Position numbers and translations under genes: made by a program. A stretch of 35,460 bases of DNA from a virus. The notes below the pieces were generated by a model that saw only the letters and a list, made by a program, of their open reading frames with translations, was not told the DNA's origin and made no database searches. The stretch covers positions 1 through 35,460 of IMG/VR virus record IMGVR_UViG_3300035034_002217, one strand, 5' to 3'. Shown here piece after piece: positions 27,978 to 35,460 of this stretch (its first letter is position 1; each line of letters starts with the position of its first letter).

Positions 27978-28988
27978 ATGGCTTCAGCACTTGGTAAGCT
28001 CAGCGAATGCGCTGGGGCGATTCAGGAGAGTTTCAAAACACTCGGTGATGATCCGAATGTTCATCGCCTGCCATTCTACAGTGAGGGTCTTCAAGACCCG
28101 GGCCGGATGGGGCGGGATGATGAGCTCGGCAACGCGGTTCACAACCCTTACGATGAAACCGACCCTGCGCCGACTTTGGTGAACGTGTCGGGGCCCGTCG
28201 TTGTTGCGGCGGACATGAACACGCTGCCATTCTGGTTGTCGCTGCTGTTCGGCTCACCGTCTGCGCCAACAGGGTCTGGGCCGTATTCGCGCGTGTTTAC
28301 TAGCGCGGTGGAGCCAGACTTTGGCACGGTGCAGTTCAAAACCGCCGCGAGCCGCTGGAAAGTCATTAGCGGGCTGGCTTTCTCTGGTCTCGATTTTGAT
28401 CTGACCAAGCAAGACGGCTACCGCCAGTTTACGTTTGCGGGTGCGGCGCGCGATGTCACGATTGTCGATGATGACGAGAACTTGCCGCTTGATCTCACGG
28501 GTGTGACTTCACCTGCGCGGGCCAAAGCTCCTGCGACGGTGGGTGAGTTGCTCATCAATGATACGGCGGTAGGGCGTTTGACGGGCGGGCGGTTTAGTTA
28601 CCAATCGGGTCTCAACCGTCAAGATTACGTCGACGGTGACGCACGCGCGTCCGAGATGGAGCGTGATGGCGGCACGACCGTGACACTGACGCCGACGATT
28701 CGCCTAGGCCGCGCGGCGTCGCAGAACGGCATTCTCGACCTGTTGCAGGGTGCGCAAAACCCTGTCACGGGCGCGCCAAAAACGCCGTTTAACTGCAAGT
28801 TGCGCCTGTCCATTGGCGCGGGCCTGCAGGTGACGTTTGAAATGCCGCGTTGTTTTGGTGAACGTAAAGTCGAAACGATTGGCGGTCCGGGTGGTCTGGA
28901 AATCACGCCAGAGATCCGCGCAACCCAATCGGCGACAGCGCCAGCGGTTACCGCGACGCTTGTTAACGCGGTTGCGGCGTTCAGCTAA
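27978..28988 (+). CDS. major tail tube protein
   Basis: 336 aa. The beta-rich pattern (TVQFKTAASRWKVISGLAFS, then GLDFDLTKQDGYRQFTFAGA) and the later ELLINDTAVGRLTGGRFSYQ, TTVTLTPTIRLG and VTFEMPRCFGERKV fit a phage tail-tube subunit of the larger two-lobed kind. The position before a G/GT-type chaperone and the tape measure is that of lambda V. SD AGGAG is 9 nt before the ATG. It is the first gene after the repeat cluster. Confidence 0.8.
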   Translation: MASALGKLSECAGAIQESFKTLGDDPNVHRLPFYSEGLQDPGRMGRDDELGNAVHNPYDETDPAPTLVNVSGPVVVAADMNTLPFWLSLLFGSPSAPTGSGPYSRVFTSAVEPDFGTVQFKTAASRWKVISGLAFSGLDFDLTKQDGYRQFTFAGAARDVTIVDDDENLPLDLTGVTSPARAKAPATVGELLINDTAVGRLTGGRFSYQSGLNRQDYVDGDARASEMERDGGTTVTLTPTIRLGRAASQNGILDLLQGAQNPVTGAPKTPFNCKLRLSIGAGLQVTFEMPRCFGERKVETIGGPGGLEITPEIRATQSATAPAVTATLVNAVAAFS

Positions 28989-29524
28989 TGGCGCTGCGAT
29001 TAGGGGCGAAAGCCAAGCCGCAATGGCGCGAATTCCCCGGCGGGGTACGGCTGAAAATGCGCCCTGCCACGGGACTGGACGAGGAATTGGCGCGCGGCGC
29101 GGCTGTCGCGGCGGCCCGCGCAATTGTTGAGGCGGGCGACACGCTGGGCCGTTACGGTTTGGATTCGCTGACGACGCCAGACATTATCGAGGGCGGCAAT
29201 GCCAGCGAATTGCTCGGCTACGGCACAACGCTGTTTGCGGCGGAGCTGGCGGGGCGCGTGGTCACCGAATGGGACGGTATTGTCGGCGATGACGATACGC
29301 CGCTTGAATTGACGTTGGCCAATCTCGGCATGTTGATGGCGGAGCGGGCCGAGGGCGGGATGAAGTCTTACGCCGCGCTGTTCGTCAACGCGGCCTGCAC
29401 CAAGACAGCGGCGGCGCGTGACGAGGGAAACGTCTCTGCCAGCGCGCCGAATGGCACTGGGGCGCTGGCGGAACCTATTGCGGCGGATGCCGCGAAGACG
29501 ACCTCCCCTGTTCAAAAGGCTTAA
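28988..29524 (+). CDS. tail assembly chaperone, zero-frame product (gpG-like)
   Basis: 178 aa if translation stays in frame. The core LKMRPATGLDEELARGAAVA, then NASELLGYGTTLFAAELAGR and TPLELTLANLGMLMAERAEG, is a helical domain of the kind that binds the tape-measure protein. The Ala/Thr-rich C-terminus after ~145 looks unstructured and is read in the overlap with the -1 frame. It overlaps the tube gene stop by a base. A slippery site in this gene yields a longer product (separate entry), as in lambda G/GT. Confidence 0.8.
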   Translation: MALRLGAKAKPQWREFPGGVRLKMRPATGLDEELARGAAVAAARAIVEAGDTLGRYGLDSLTTPDIIEGGNASELLGYGTTLFAAELAGRVVTEWDGIVGDDDTPLELTLANLGMLMAERAEGGMKSYAALFVNAACTKTAAARDEGNVSASAPNGTGALAEPIAADAAKTTSPVQKA

Positions 29525-29799
29525 AGGGCGAGGATGGGCAGCTTTGCCCTGTCTTCGCGCACGTCCCGCAAACACCAGAGGGCACACTGGCGTGGACCGT
29601 CGCGCTACAATCTGGGGTGTGGAATTGGCTGGTCGTGGCAGGGATGGGCGGCGGCACGGCCCGCTGCACGGGCCTGAACTGGCCAGCGGCATTGGGCGCG
29701 GCAAAGACCGTAAATGACAATTTAGACGGCGAATTGCTGCGCGAATGTTTCGCCAGCATCGAGCGCGGAATGTTGACAGCGCAGGGAAGTAAAAAATGA
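28988..29799 (+). CDS. tail assembly chaperone -1 frameshift product (gpGT-like)
   Basis: Predicted 270-aa fusion: residues 1-148 in frame zero, then a -1 shift at 29425-29431 and continuation to the TGA at 29797-29799. The -1 part is open from 29422. It has Cys-rich RSCQRAEWHWGAGGTYCGGC, then PVFAHVPQTPEGTLAWTVAL, then GMGGGTARCTGLNWPAALGA and a final helix. The last section resembles the DUF1799-type T domain (hydrophobic W, GMGG, GL-x-x-A). In-frame starts for a separate protein are poor (GTG at 29617). Its stop overlaps the tape measure start (ATGA). Confidence 0.75.
29425..29431 (+). promoter_or_regulatory. slippery heptamer GGGAAAC for -1 frameshifting
   Basis: The heptamer is in the correct phase (G GGA AAC; zero-frame codons GAG GGA AAC GTC), closely like the GGGAAAG of lambda G/GT. 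It falls 4 nt after the stop (29419-29421) that opens the -1 frame, so there is room for the shift. Confidence 0.8.
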
Positions 29800-32324
29800 G
29801 TAAACGCACCCAAGAAGTCACCCTGCGCCTGACCGCGAAGGGCAAGGAAGCATTGCTTGCCGCCCTGCGCGCGACGGGTGAAGAGGGCGAGCGCGCGGCC
29901 AAGAAAATTGAGCGCGCGACACAGCCCGCTTCCAAAGGCCTGAAAGCCGTTGACGAAGCCGCCAAGGGCGCAAAAGACGGCCTCGAAGACATGGCAGACC
30001 AAGCGGGACCGCTGGGCCCCGTCCTGAAGTCGATGGGCGCGGGCGGTCTGGCGGCGGCGGCGGGCATTGGCGCAATTGTTGTTGGGCTGGGCGCGGCGGT
30101 TAAGATTGGCCGTGAAGCAGTGACGGCGTTCGATGCCATCGGCAAAAGCGCGGACACGTTGAACCTGTCCACGGATGCTTACCAAGCGCTGACGCTGGCG
30201 GCGGCGGAACAGGGCGTCACCGAAAGCCAACTCGAAACAGGGACCCGGGCGCTGACAGAGCGCACGGTTGAACTGGCGCGCAGTCAGGGCGAATTGTTTA
30301 GCCGTCTGAAAGACACGCACCCCGAATTGCTAAAACAGCTCGCGGTGGCGAAAGACGGCGACGCGCGGTTCCGTTTGGTGACAGCGGCCATTCAAGGCGC
30401 AACAACAGAGACAGAGCGTAACACGATTGCTTACGCCGCCTTTGGCGAAGTCGGCCTCGATGTCACGCGGATGCTAGAGCGCCAAGAGGGCGGCTTTGAT
30501 GGCCTGGTCGGGCGAATGAAAGAGACGGGCCTCGTGATGGAGGAGGACGTCATTCGCCGTGCGGAAGATTTGAAAATGGAAGCTGACGCGGCGGCGATGG
30601 CGATAGACCTGAATTTAAAGCGAGCATTTATTGACCTTGCGCCCGTTCTGACGGGGACTTCTAATCTGCTCGCGGATGTTACGGGTTGGATGCGAGAGGC
30701 GCTGGACGGCTTTAATGATATAGATGATCGCGCGATTAAGACAATTGAGAATCGGGCTGCGCGGCTTGAGGTTAGATTGCAGGCTCAAGGCGTCAACACG
30801 CAGACCGGTGAAATGCCGGGTAACCGTGCATTTGCCGAGGAAAAGCGTGAGTTTCAAGAATTGCTTGAACTGCGGGCTGAGCTGGGTGATCGGCGGGAAG
30901 GCGGCAGACAGCGAACTTTTGCTAACGATCGCCAAGGGTTATCGACGGATCAAATTGACGCTGAAATTAAAGGCTATGAAAGTGCGTTAGAGTCAATTGA
31001 GACCGCAATTGCTGCGCGAATTTCGGCGCGGTCAGCCGACGTTGGTGACGGCTTCATGTCGTCGGCGGTGAAGGCTGCGATTGAGGCCGAAATCCGCGCG
31101 GACTTCAAGGTGCAAGAAGAGGCATTCAAAGCCAATATTAGAATCCTAGAAGACCAAAAGACCCAAAATGCGGCGGCAGCGGCGTTTGAGTTTGGGTCTG
31201 GTACGGAAACGGGGACAGGTAAAGGCACGACACGCCCCCGCGACAATCGCCAGCAGGCGGCGCGGTTCCTGTTGCAGCAAAACGATCCGACGCTGGCGAT
31301 TAAGCTGGCGCAAGAAGAGATTAACGCGCTTGTCGAGGAAGGCTTGCTGACCGAACAACAGGGCATTGCTGCCAAACAGGAGGCCGCGCAGGCGCTGGTC
31401 AATCAAACGCCCGCGATGAAGGCCAATCTGGAATTGCAGCGCGAGTGGGACAAGGTCGCGGCGGACCAATTGCGAACCAGTGAAAAGAACACCGAAGAGT
31501 ACGAAAAGCAGACGGCGGCGTTGGCCGAGGCGATTGCTCTGGATGCGCAGCGGTTCAATCAGGCGTTTGAGACGCCAGAGGCCTCGCGTGAGCGTCAGCT
31601 TGGCGAGTTGGATGATTTTGCGTCGGCGGCGGCGGATAATGGCACACCGCTTGACCCAGAGGCGATTGCGCTGGCGACCAAGGAAATCGAAGAAGGTTAC
31701 AAGCGCGCCAGTGAGGCCGCGAGTGATTTTCAGGGCACCCAGTACGCCATCGAAGACGGCTTGATGGGCCTAATTGATGGCACGATGAGTTTCGAGGATG
31801 CGTGGCGCGGCGTCATGCGCCAAGCGATCATGGAGGTGTTTGGCGTTCAAGACACGATTACGGAACTGGCGGGGTCACTGCGCGGGATGTTGGACGACAT
31901 GTTTGGCGGTAGCGGTGGCATTGGTGGCTTTATCGGCGGTCTGTTCGGTGCGGCGACGGGCGGCGGGGGCGGCGCGGTCGCGGTGAACCACACGGGGCGC
32001 GGGTCCTACGGCGCATCTGGCGGTTATCGTAGCCTGAATTTTGGCGGCTCTGGCATCGGGTCGGCCTTGTCGCCTGGCGAGTCGCTGTCGGTGGTGCAGG
32101 ACCGCGAGATGATTTTCCAGCCTGAACAATTGGCCGCCATGACGGGCGGCCCGTCGGCAGTGTACCACATCGATGCGCGCGGCGCCGACAATGCTGGCCT
32201 CGCGCGCCTGGAGGCGATGATTAAGCAGCAGGGCGGCGAAATGCGCGCGGCGCAGCGCGCGATGCCAGGCCAAATTCGCAGTACGATGCGCGACCAGTTC
32301 GCGCGCACGGGCGGGCGGCCGTAA
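29796..32324 (+). CDS. tail tape measure protein
   Basis: 842 aa. An N-terminal helical region (TLRLTAKGKEALLAALRATG) precedes a hydrophobic, Gly/Ala-rich segment (MGAGGLAAAAGIGAIVVGLG, ~85-104) that can insert into the membrane. Long coiled-coil-like helices follow, then a Gly-rich C-terminus (FGGSGGIGGFIGGLFGAATG) and the common ending SALSPGESLSVVQDREMIFQ. This protein sets tail length and helps DNA ejection. Length, composition and position right after the chaperone pair make it secure. The start overlaps the chaperone fusion stop. Confidence 0.92.
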   Translation: MSKRTQEVTLRLTAKGKEALLAALRATGEEGERAAKKIERATQPASKGLKAVDEAAKGAKDGLEDMADQAGPLGPVLKSMGAGGLAAAAGIGAIVVGLGAAVKIGREAVTAFDAIGKSADTLNLSTDAYQALTLAAAEQGVTESQLETGTRALTERTVELARSQGELFSRLKDTHPELLKQLAVAKDGDARFRLVTAAIQGATTETERNTIAYAAFGEVGLDVTRMLERQEGGFDGLVGRMKETGLVMEEDVIRRAEDLKMEADAAAMAIDLNLKRAFIDLAPVLTGTSNLLADVTGWMREALDGFNDIDDRAIKTIENRAARLEVRLQAQGVNTQTGEMPGNRAFAEEKREFQELLELRAELGDRREGGRQRTFANDRQGLSTDQIDAEIKGYESALESIETAIAARISARSADVGDGFMSSAVKAAIEAEIRADFKVQEEAFKANIRILEDQKTQNAAAAAFEFGSGTETGTGKGTTRPRDNRQQAARFLLQQNDPTLAIKLAQEEINALVEEGLLTEQQGIAAKQEAAQALVNQTPAMKANLELQREWDKVAADQLRTSEKNTEEYEKQTAALAEAIALDAQRFNQAFETPEASRERQLGELDDFASAAADNGTPLDPEAIALATKEIEEGYKRASEAASDFQGTQYAIEDGLMGLIDGTMSFEDAWRGVMRQAIMEVFGVQDTITELAGSLRGMLDDMFGGSGGIGGFIGGLFGAATGGGGGAVAVNHTGRGSYGASGGYRSLNFGGSGIGSALSPGESLSVVQDREMIFQPEQLAAMTGGPSAVYHIDARGADNAGLARLEAMIKQQGGEMRAAQRAMPGQIRSTMRDQFARTGGRP

Positions 32325-32327
32325 ACG

Positions 32328-32909
32328 ATGCGGCCCGGCATTACGGCGGCGCAGATTTCCGCGATTAGCGCGCACCGCGTTCAGTACGCCACGCTGCTGG
32401 ATGTGGACTTTCCGAATGACCCTGCACGGCTACACGGGGGCTGGGGGTGGCTGACTGTGAGCGGGCGCGATTACATCGGGTCTGGCCTGCTGGGGTCGGT
32501 GTCGGAAGCGCGCGAAAATACGGGCGGGCGGGTGTCTGGCGCGTCCTACCAATTGTCTGGTGTGGCGACACCAGAAGGCACGGCGATTGTCGAGAAATTG
32601 GAAGAAACAGCCTACAATGACACGATTGAGGTGACGCTGGGGTTTGCGATTTTTAACCCTGTCACGGGTGCGGCGATTGGTCCGCCGATCAATTTGCGAG
32701 CCGATTATCTCGACGGGGCAGGGCGGTCGCACACGGCCAGCGGGGCCGTTTTAACCGTCACGGCAGAACCGCCCGGGCTTGACCGCTCGGTTCGCGGGGC
32801 CCGCCGCATTTCATCAGCCGATCAAAAAAGGGAGTACCCAGATGACACAGCCGCTGAAAAGCTCGCCAATATCGGGGTCATCCCGCTCGTCGTGCGCTTT
32901 GATACGTGA
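32328..32909 (+). CDS. minor tail/distal tail protein (M/L position)
   Basis: 193 aa. A beta-rich segment ALLDVDFPNDPARLH-like (YATLLDVDFPNDPARLHGGW), then DTIEVTLGFAIFNPVTGAAI, suggests a tail-tip adaptor. The C-terminal RGARRISSADQKREYPDDTA resembles the R-x-x-x-ADQ...D-T ending of DUF2163-like phage tail proteins. The assignment rests on order (after the tape measure, before a K/J-like pair) and moderate resemblance. It starts 3 nt after the tape-measure stop, and its C-terminus overlaps the next gene by 68 nt. Confidence 0.55.
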   Translation: MRPGITAAQISAISAHRVQYATLLDVDFPNDPARLHGGWGWLTVSGRDYIGSGLLGSVSEARENTGGRVSGASYQLSGVATPEGTAIVEKLEETAYNDTIEVTLGFAIFNPVTGAAIGPPINLRADYLDGAGRSHTASGAVLTVTAEPPGLDRSVRGARRISSADQKREYPDDTAAEKLANIGVIPLVVRFDT

Positions 32910-33330
32910 TCGCGTCGCGGCGGTGCTGTCTGATTTTGAGGGCCAGCCTGTCGATTTTGTAGAGTTGGATTGCGTGCGGCTGGGCTTTGCCGTCGTCGCG
33001 GCGGTTTTCGACATGGAAGCCGATGACGTGGCCGCTTGGGTGGGGATGAATGAATGGAGCGATGAGGCCAGCGCCTTCGCGGCGGTGGAGGCGTTTGGTG
33101 TCACGCTAGGCGGGTGCATGGTTAAGGCGGCGAGCGCGCTAGGCCTGACGCCAGCGCGCGTGTCGGAGGCGTCTGTGGGCGCGGTTGGGCTGGCGGCGCA
33201 GCGCGGCGTTCTGGGCGCGACACTGTGCGTTCTGGGGCCGGATGGTTGGATGACGGCGACGGGGCCAGAGGGCTTGGTGGCCGTGCCCGCGGACGCCGTG
33301 GCGCAGGCGTGGAGCGCGGCCCGTGGGTGA
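32842..33330 (+). CDS. DUF6950-like or NlpC/P60-like tail-tip protein (K position)
   Basis: 162 aa from the ATG at 32842, chosen because GGGAG lies 7 nt upstream; an in-frame start at 32779 is weaker. The segment VAAVLSDFEGQPVDFVELDC, then VRLGFAVVAAVFDMEADDVA, and the end GATLCVLGPDGWMTATGPEG look like the DUF6950 phage family, whose layout recalls NlpC/P60 peptidases with an N-terminal Cys. A clear His of the catalytic triad is absent, so enzymatic activity is doubtful. The last 8 nt overlap the next gene. Confidence 0.5.
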   Translation: MTQPLKSSPISGSSRSSCALIRDRVAAVLSDFEGQPVDFVELDCVRLGFAVVAAVFDMEADDVAAWVGMNEWSDEASAFAAVEAFGVTLGGCMVKAASALGLTPARVSEASVGAVGLAAQRGVLGATLCVLGPDGWMTATGPEGLVAVPADAVAQAWSAARG

Positions 33331-34942
33331 GCAAGTTGTTATCTGGCTCGCTGTCGAGGGCACAAAGGCGTCAATTATTAAGTTTACCGTCGATGCAATT
33401 GTCGTTGCGGCGGTGTCTTACGGCGTCAATGCCCTGTTCGCGCCAGATTTGGATGATCGCGACCAAGGCCGTGAATTGCTGTCGCGCCGCGCCGACGATC
33501 CGCACCGCATTATTTTCGGCAAGGCAAAAGTGTTTGGCACGCTGGTGGATGAGTTTGCATTCCATTCGGCTTACCCAAATGATCCCGCTAACGTTTTGGT
33601 GCGCCAGCAATTGTTGGCCGGACACGAAATTGACGGGATTGATCACCTGATTGTCGATGGTGAGCAGGTGTCGTGGAGCGCCGTCACAGGCGATGCGTGG
33701 ACGGGGCCAAACCAAGGTGCGGTGACGAGTTCGCCCTTCAACACAACTTACGACGCGCGCAAAAATACAGACTATCAAAACCAAGTTGCGTCCTTTCTGA
33801 TGGCGTCGCACGGATTGGGCAAGCCGGACCAGCCCGCCGATGCCCTGCTGCGCGCGATGGCGGGTGACCATTGGCGGTCCACCGATCGCTGGCAGGGGCG
33901 ACCGTATTTGGCGTGGATGGCGCGGCTAAATTCAAAAATGTTTAACGGCGAGCCACAGGTCGCGGCGGTCGTGCGCGGAATGAAGGTGCATGACCCGCGC
34001 GATCCCGACAGCGACCCGGTTGATCCTGCGACGTGGGTTTGGACGGATAATAATATTCTTTTGGCCGCGCATTATGAGCGTGGGATTTACGGCTCGCACC
34101 AGTCACTGGTCGAAAACCTGCCGGGCAAAGTGCGCGAACCAAAGTGGACCGATTTTGAGATGATTGCCGACGGCGCGGACAAATGCGACGAGCTGGCACA
34201 GGTCACCGCGACCTATTCCGAAAAACGTTACCGTTGCTGGGGTACGGCGACGGCAAGTGATGATCCTGAATTAGTTCTGGCGAAGATCCTCGGGTCTTGC
34301 GCAGGGTGGCACGCGCGGCCTTCGGGTGTCTTTCGCGCGTGGCCGGGGGCGTACTACCCGCCTGTGCAGGGGTTTCGCCTTGATGATAATGATTTGCTTG
34401 AGCCATTTAGTGTCTCGGCGCGGCGGTCAGTCACGGAAACGGCGGGCGGGATTCGCGGTAAGTTTTTCTCACCCGAGGATAACTGGAAAGAGGTGCCTTA
34501 CCCCGATGTCGTTGACGAAAACGTCACGGGCGAGCCGCGTTTTGCCGAGCTGCCACTGGAAATGTCGCCGAGCCCGTACCAGTGCCAGCGGGTCGCCGCG
34601 ATCACACTGAAGCGCGGCAAGCGGCGTAAGCGCGTCAATGGGCCGATCAAGCTGAAAGGTTTGGCGATTGGCGCGGGCGATACGGTGCCGCTGACCTTTG
34701 CGCGTGAAAACCTGAAAGATGAAGTATTCTTGATCGAGGATTGGTCGCTGAGCGCGGGCGATGATGGCAATCCCGTTTTAACGATTAGCGGCGTCGGTCA
34801 TCACCCAGATGATTATGCCGACCCGCCCTACATCGACCCGCCCCTGCCGCTGGCCCCGATTGATTTTCGCTACAACCGCGTGCGCCCTGGCATCAATGGC
34901 GGGTTCACGATTTCGACCACGTACCCAGAGATCCTCGAATGA
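33323..34942 (+). CDS. tail-tip/host-specificity-type protein (J position)
   Basis: 539 aa with a GTG start overlapping the previous stop. After a hydrophobic N-terminus (IIKFTVDAIVVAAVSYGVNA), family-like blocks appear: NDPANVLVRQQLLAGHEIDG, WVWTDNNILLAAHYERGIYG, DGADKCDELAQVTATYSEKR, YRCWGTATASDDPELVLAKI and FSVSARRSVTETAGGIRGKF. These match the central portion of gpJ-like tail-tip proteins that form the hub and attach to receptors, though the long C-terminal J arms are absent. Its C-terminus ends IDFRYNRVRPGINGG. Stop and next start overlap (ATGA). Confidence 0.8.
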   Translation: MGEQVVIWLAVEGTKASIIKFTVDAIVVAAVSYGVNALFAPDLDDRDQGRELLSRRADDPHRIIFGKAKVFGTLVDEFAFHSAYPNDPANVLVRQQLLAGHEIDGIDHLIVDGEQVSWSAVTGDAWTGPNQGAVTSSPFNTTYDARKNTDYQNQVASFLMASHGLGKPDQPADALLRAMAGDHWRSTDRWQGRPYLAWMARLNSKMFNGEPQVAAVVRGMKVHDPRDPDSDPVDPATWVWTDNNILLAAHYERGIYGSHQSLVENLPGKVREPKWTDFEMIADGADKCDELAQVTATYSEKRYRCWGTATASDDPELVLAKILGSCAGWHARPSGVFRAWPGAYYPPVQGFRLDDNDLLEPFSVSARRSVTETAGGIRGKFFSPEDNWKEVPYPDVVDENVTGEPRFAELPLEMSPSPYQCQRVAAITLKRGKRRKRVNGPIKLKGLAIGAGDTVPLTFARENLKDEVFLIEDWSLSAGDDGNPVLTISGVGHHPDDYADPPYIDPPLPLAPIDFRYNRVRPGINGGFTISTTYPEILE

Positions 34943-35460
34943 TAACGATCATTTACACGCCGTCGGCGGATGAGCCGTTTAATCAAGTCTTGGAAATTTG
35001 GCGACACACCGCTTTGATTTCGCCCGCGACAGAGGCCAGCGTCGCGGCGGCGGCGGTCTTTATCGACCGTAGGCCCGGCGACGTATTTATCGACAAATCG
35101 GGCGAACTGGTCGCGGCCACCGATTATTATTACTACATACGCGTGCGCGGCGAGGGCGGGCTTTACAGCGATTTTCGCACGGTCGGGCCGCGCCAGATTA
35201 GGCCGTTGCCGCAATCGCTAGGCGGGACGGGCGCGACGGATGCGGCGGGCATTCGTCAGGGCCTGTCGCTAGGATTTCTAGCGGCGGAGGATTCGATTGA
35301 TCTAGGGGGCGGCTCGACAAGCGGCGTCACGCCAATCAATCGCGGCGGAACGAATGCGACAACGGCCACACAGGCGCGCCTGAATTTCGGCATCGGCGCC
35401 ATCGCGAGTTACAACACAATCGCGCTCACCAATGCCGTTTTTACGGGTATCCTGCCGCTG
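34939..35460 (+). CDS. tail fibre or stalk protein, partial (runs off window)
   Basis: The reading frame is open from the ATG at 34939 to the window edge (174 codons). It begins ITIIYTPSADEPFNQVLEIW and has a fibronectin-like or short beta domain to ~94. Two copies of the GGTGATDAAGIRQGL-type motif follow (the second is GGTNATTATQARLNF), which is a hallmark of phage tail-fibre shafts. The start overlaps the J-like stop (ATGA). The remainder, and therefore any chaperone or receptor-binding tip, is outside the window. Confidence 0.75.
   Translation, partial: MITIIYTPSADEPFNQVLEIWRHTALISPATEASVAAAAVFIDRRPGDVFIDKSGELVAATDYYYYIRVRGEGGLYSDFRTVGPRQIRPLPQSLGGTGATDAAGIRQGLSLGFLAAEDSIDLGGGSTSGVTPINRGGTNATTATQARLNFGIGAIASYNTIALTNAVFTGILPL

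Noticed and set aside
29511-29521. A-AAG run near the end of the zero frame as the shift site
   Set aside because: TTCAAAAGGCT allows a poorer slip in a single site, whereas the in-phase GGGAAAC at 29425 is a standard heptamer placed correctly in the overlap.
29418-29717. 99-aa Arg-rich frame overlapping the chaperone gene
   Set aside because: Composition is that of a shadow frame of GC-rich DNA, and the true continuation is the -1 frame ending at 29799.
1-35460. tRNA genes, rRNA genes and a lysis cassette
   Set aside because: I found no cloverleaf-like stretch with a T-loop GTTCRA pattern in a suitable context, and no endolysin or spanin pattern. Lysis genes may lie beyond the right edge.

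Overview
The window reads as most of a temperate siphovirus-type phage or prophage with a lambda-like gene order. A leftward integration/lysogeny arm lies on the minus strand (about 150-7300). A rightward early/replication arm lies at about 7395-17160. A rightward head and tail morphogenesis arm runs from 17358 to the window edge, where it ends inside a tail-fibre-like gene. The GC-rich codon usage, the dense stop/start-overlapped operons, the S49-type capsid protease and the DUF6441-like tail gene suggest an alphaproteobacterial host, perhaps Rhodobacterales. That host call is inference, because no host gene is clearly present.

Left arm: a staphylococcal-nuclease-like gene (147-494), a small unknown gene, and a non-coding stretch with short repeats (710-925, possible attP). 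Then comes a tightly overlapped leftward operon, in transcription order: unknown 154-aa protein, ParB-like protein broken by a frameshift, 130-aa unknown, 58-aa unknown, Gp37/Gp68 (DUF5131) protein, AlpA/Xis-like protein, tyrosine integrase. A second leftward operon carries an XRE repressor and two small membrane proteins. The repressor diverges from a Cro-like gene across a short region of palindromic operators, and the same operator type recurs before the leftward operon.

Early/replication arm: Cro-like, CII-like, three small unknowns, an adenine-methyltransferase-like protein, a small membrane protein, an ASCH-like protein, a 546-aa protein with four winged-helix-like units, a stand-alone primase-type zinc domain, a phage sliding clamp (DnaN), small unknowns, a replication-initiator-like protein with three 21-bp iteron-like repeats inside its gene, and a 359-aa unknown.

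Late arm, collinear with lambda: terminase small and large subunits, gpW-like joiner, portal, S49 protease, scaffold-like acidic protein, decoration protein, major capsid protein, FI- and FII-position proteins, DUF6441 (Z position), tail terminator (U position), tail tube (V position), tail assembly chaperone with a GGGAAAC -1 frameshift site (G/GT), tape measure, and M/L-, K- and J-position tail-tip proteins.

The outstanding feature is a family of about 16 copies of a two-hairpin DNA element of roughly 75-90 bp, scattered on both strands from 5.9 to 28 kb. Stem sequences differ between copies but stay complementary, while the single-stranded flanks are conserved. Most copies are translated in frame as C-terminal tails or linkers. 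In six copies the 3' arm of the second hairpin contains the Shine-Dalgarno-like sequence of the next gene, 7-9 nt before a start codon that overlaps the upstream stop. This looks like a portable translational-coupling or gene-boundary cassette.
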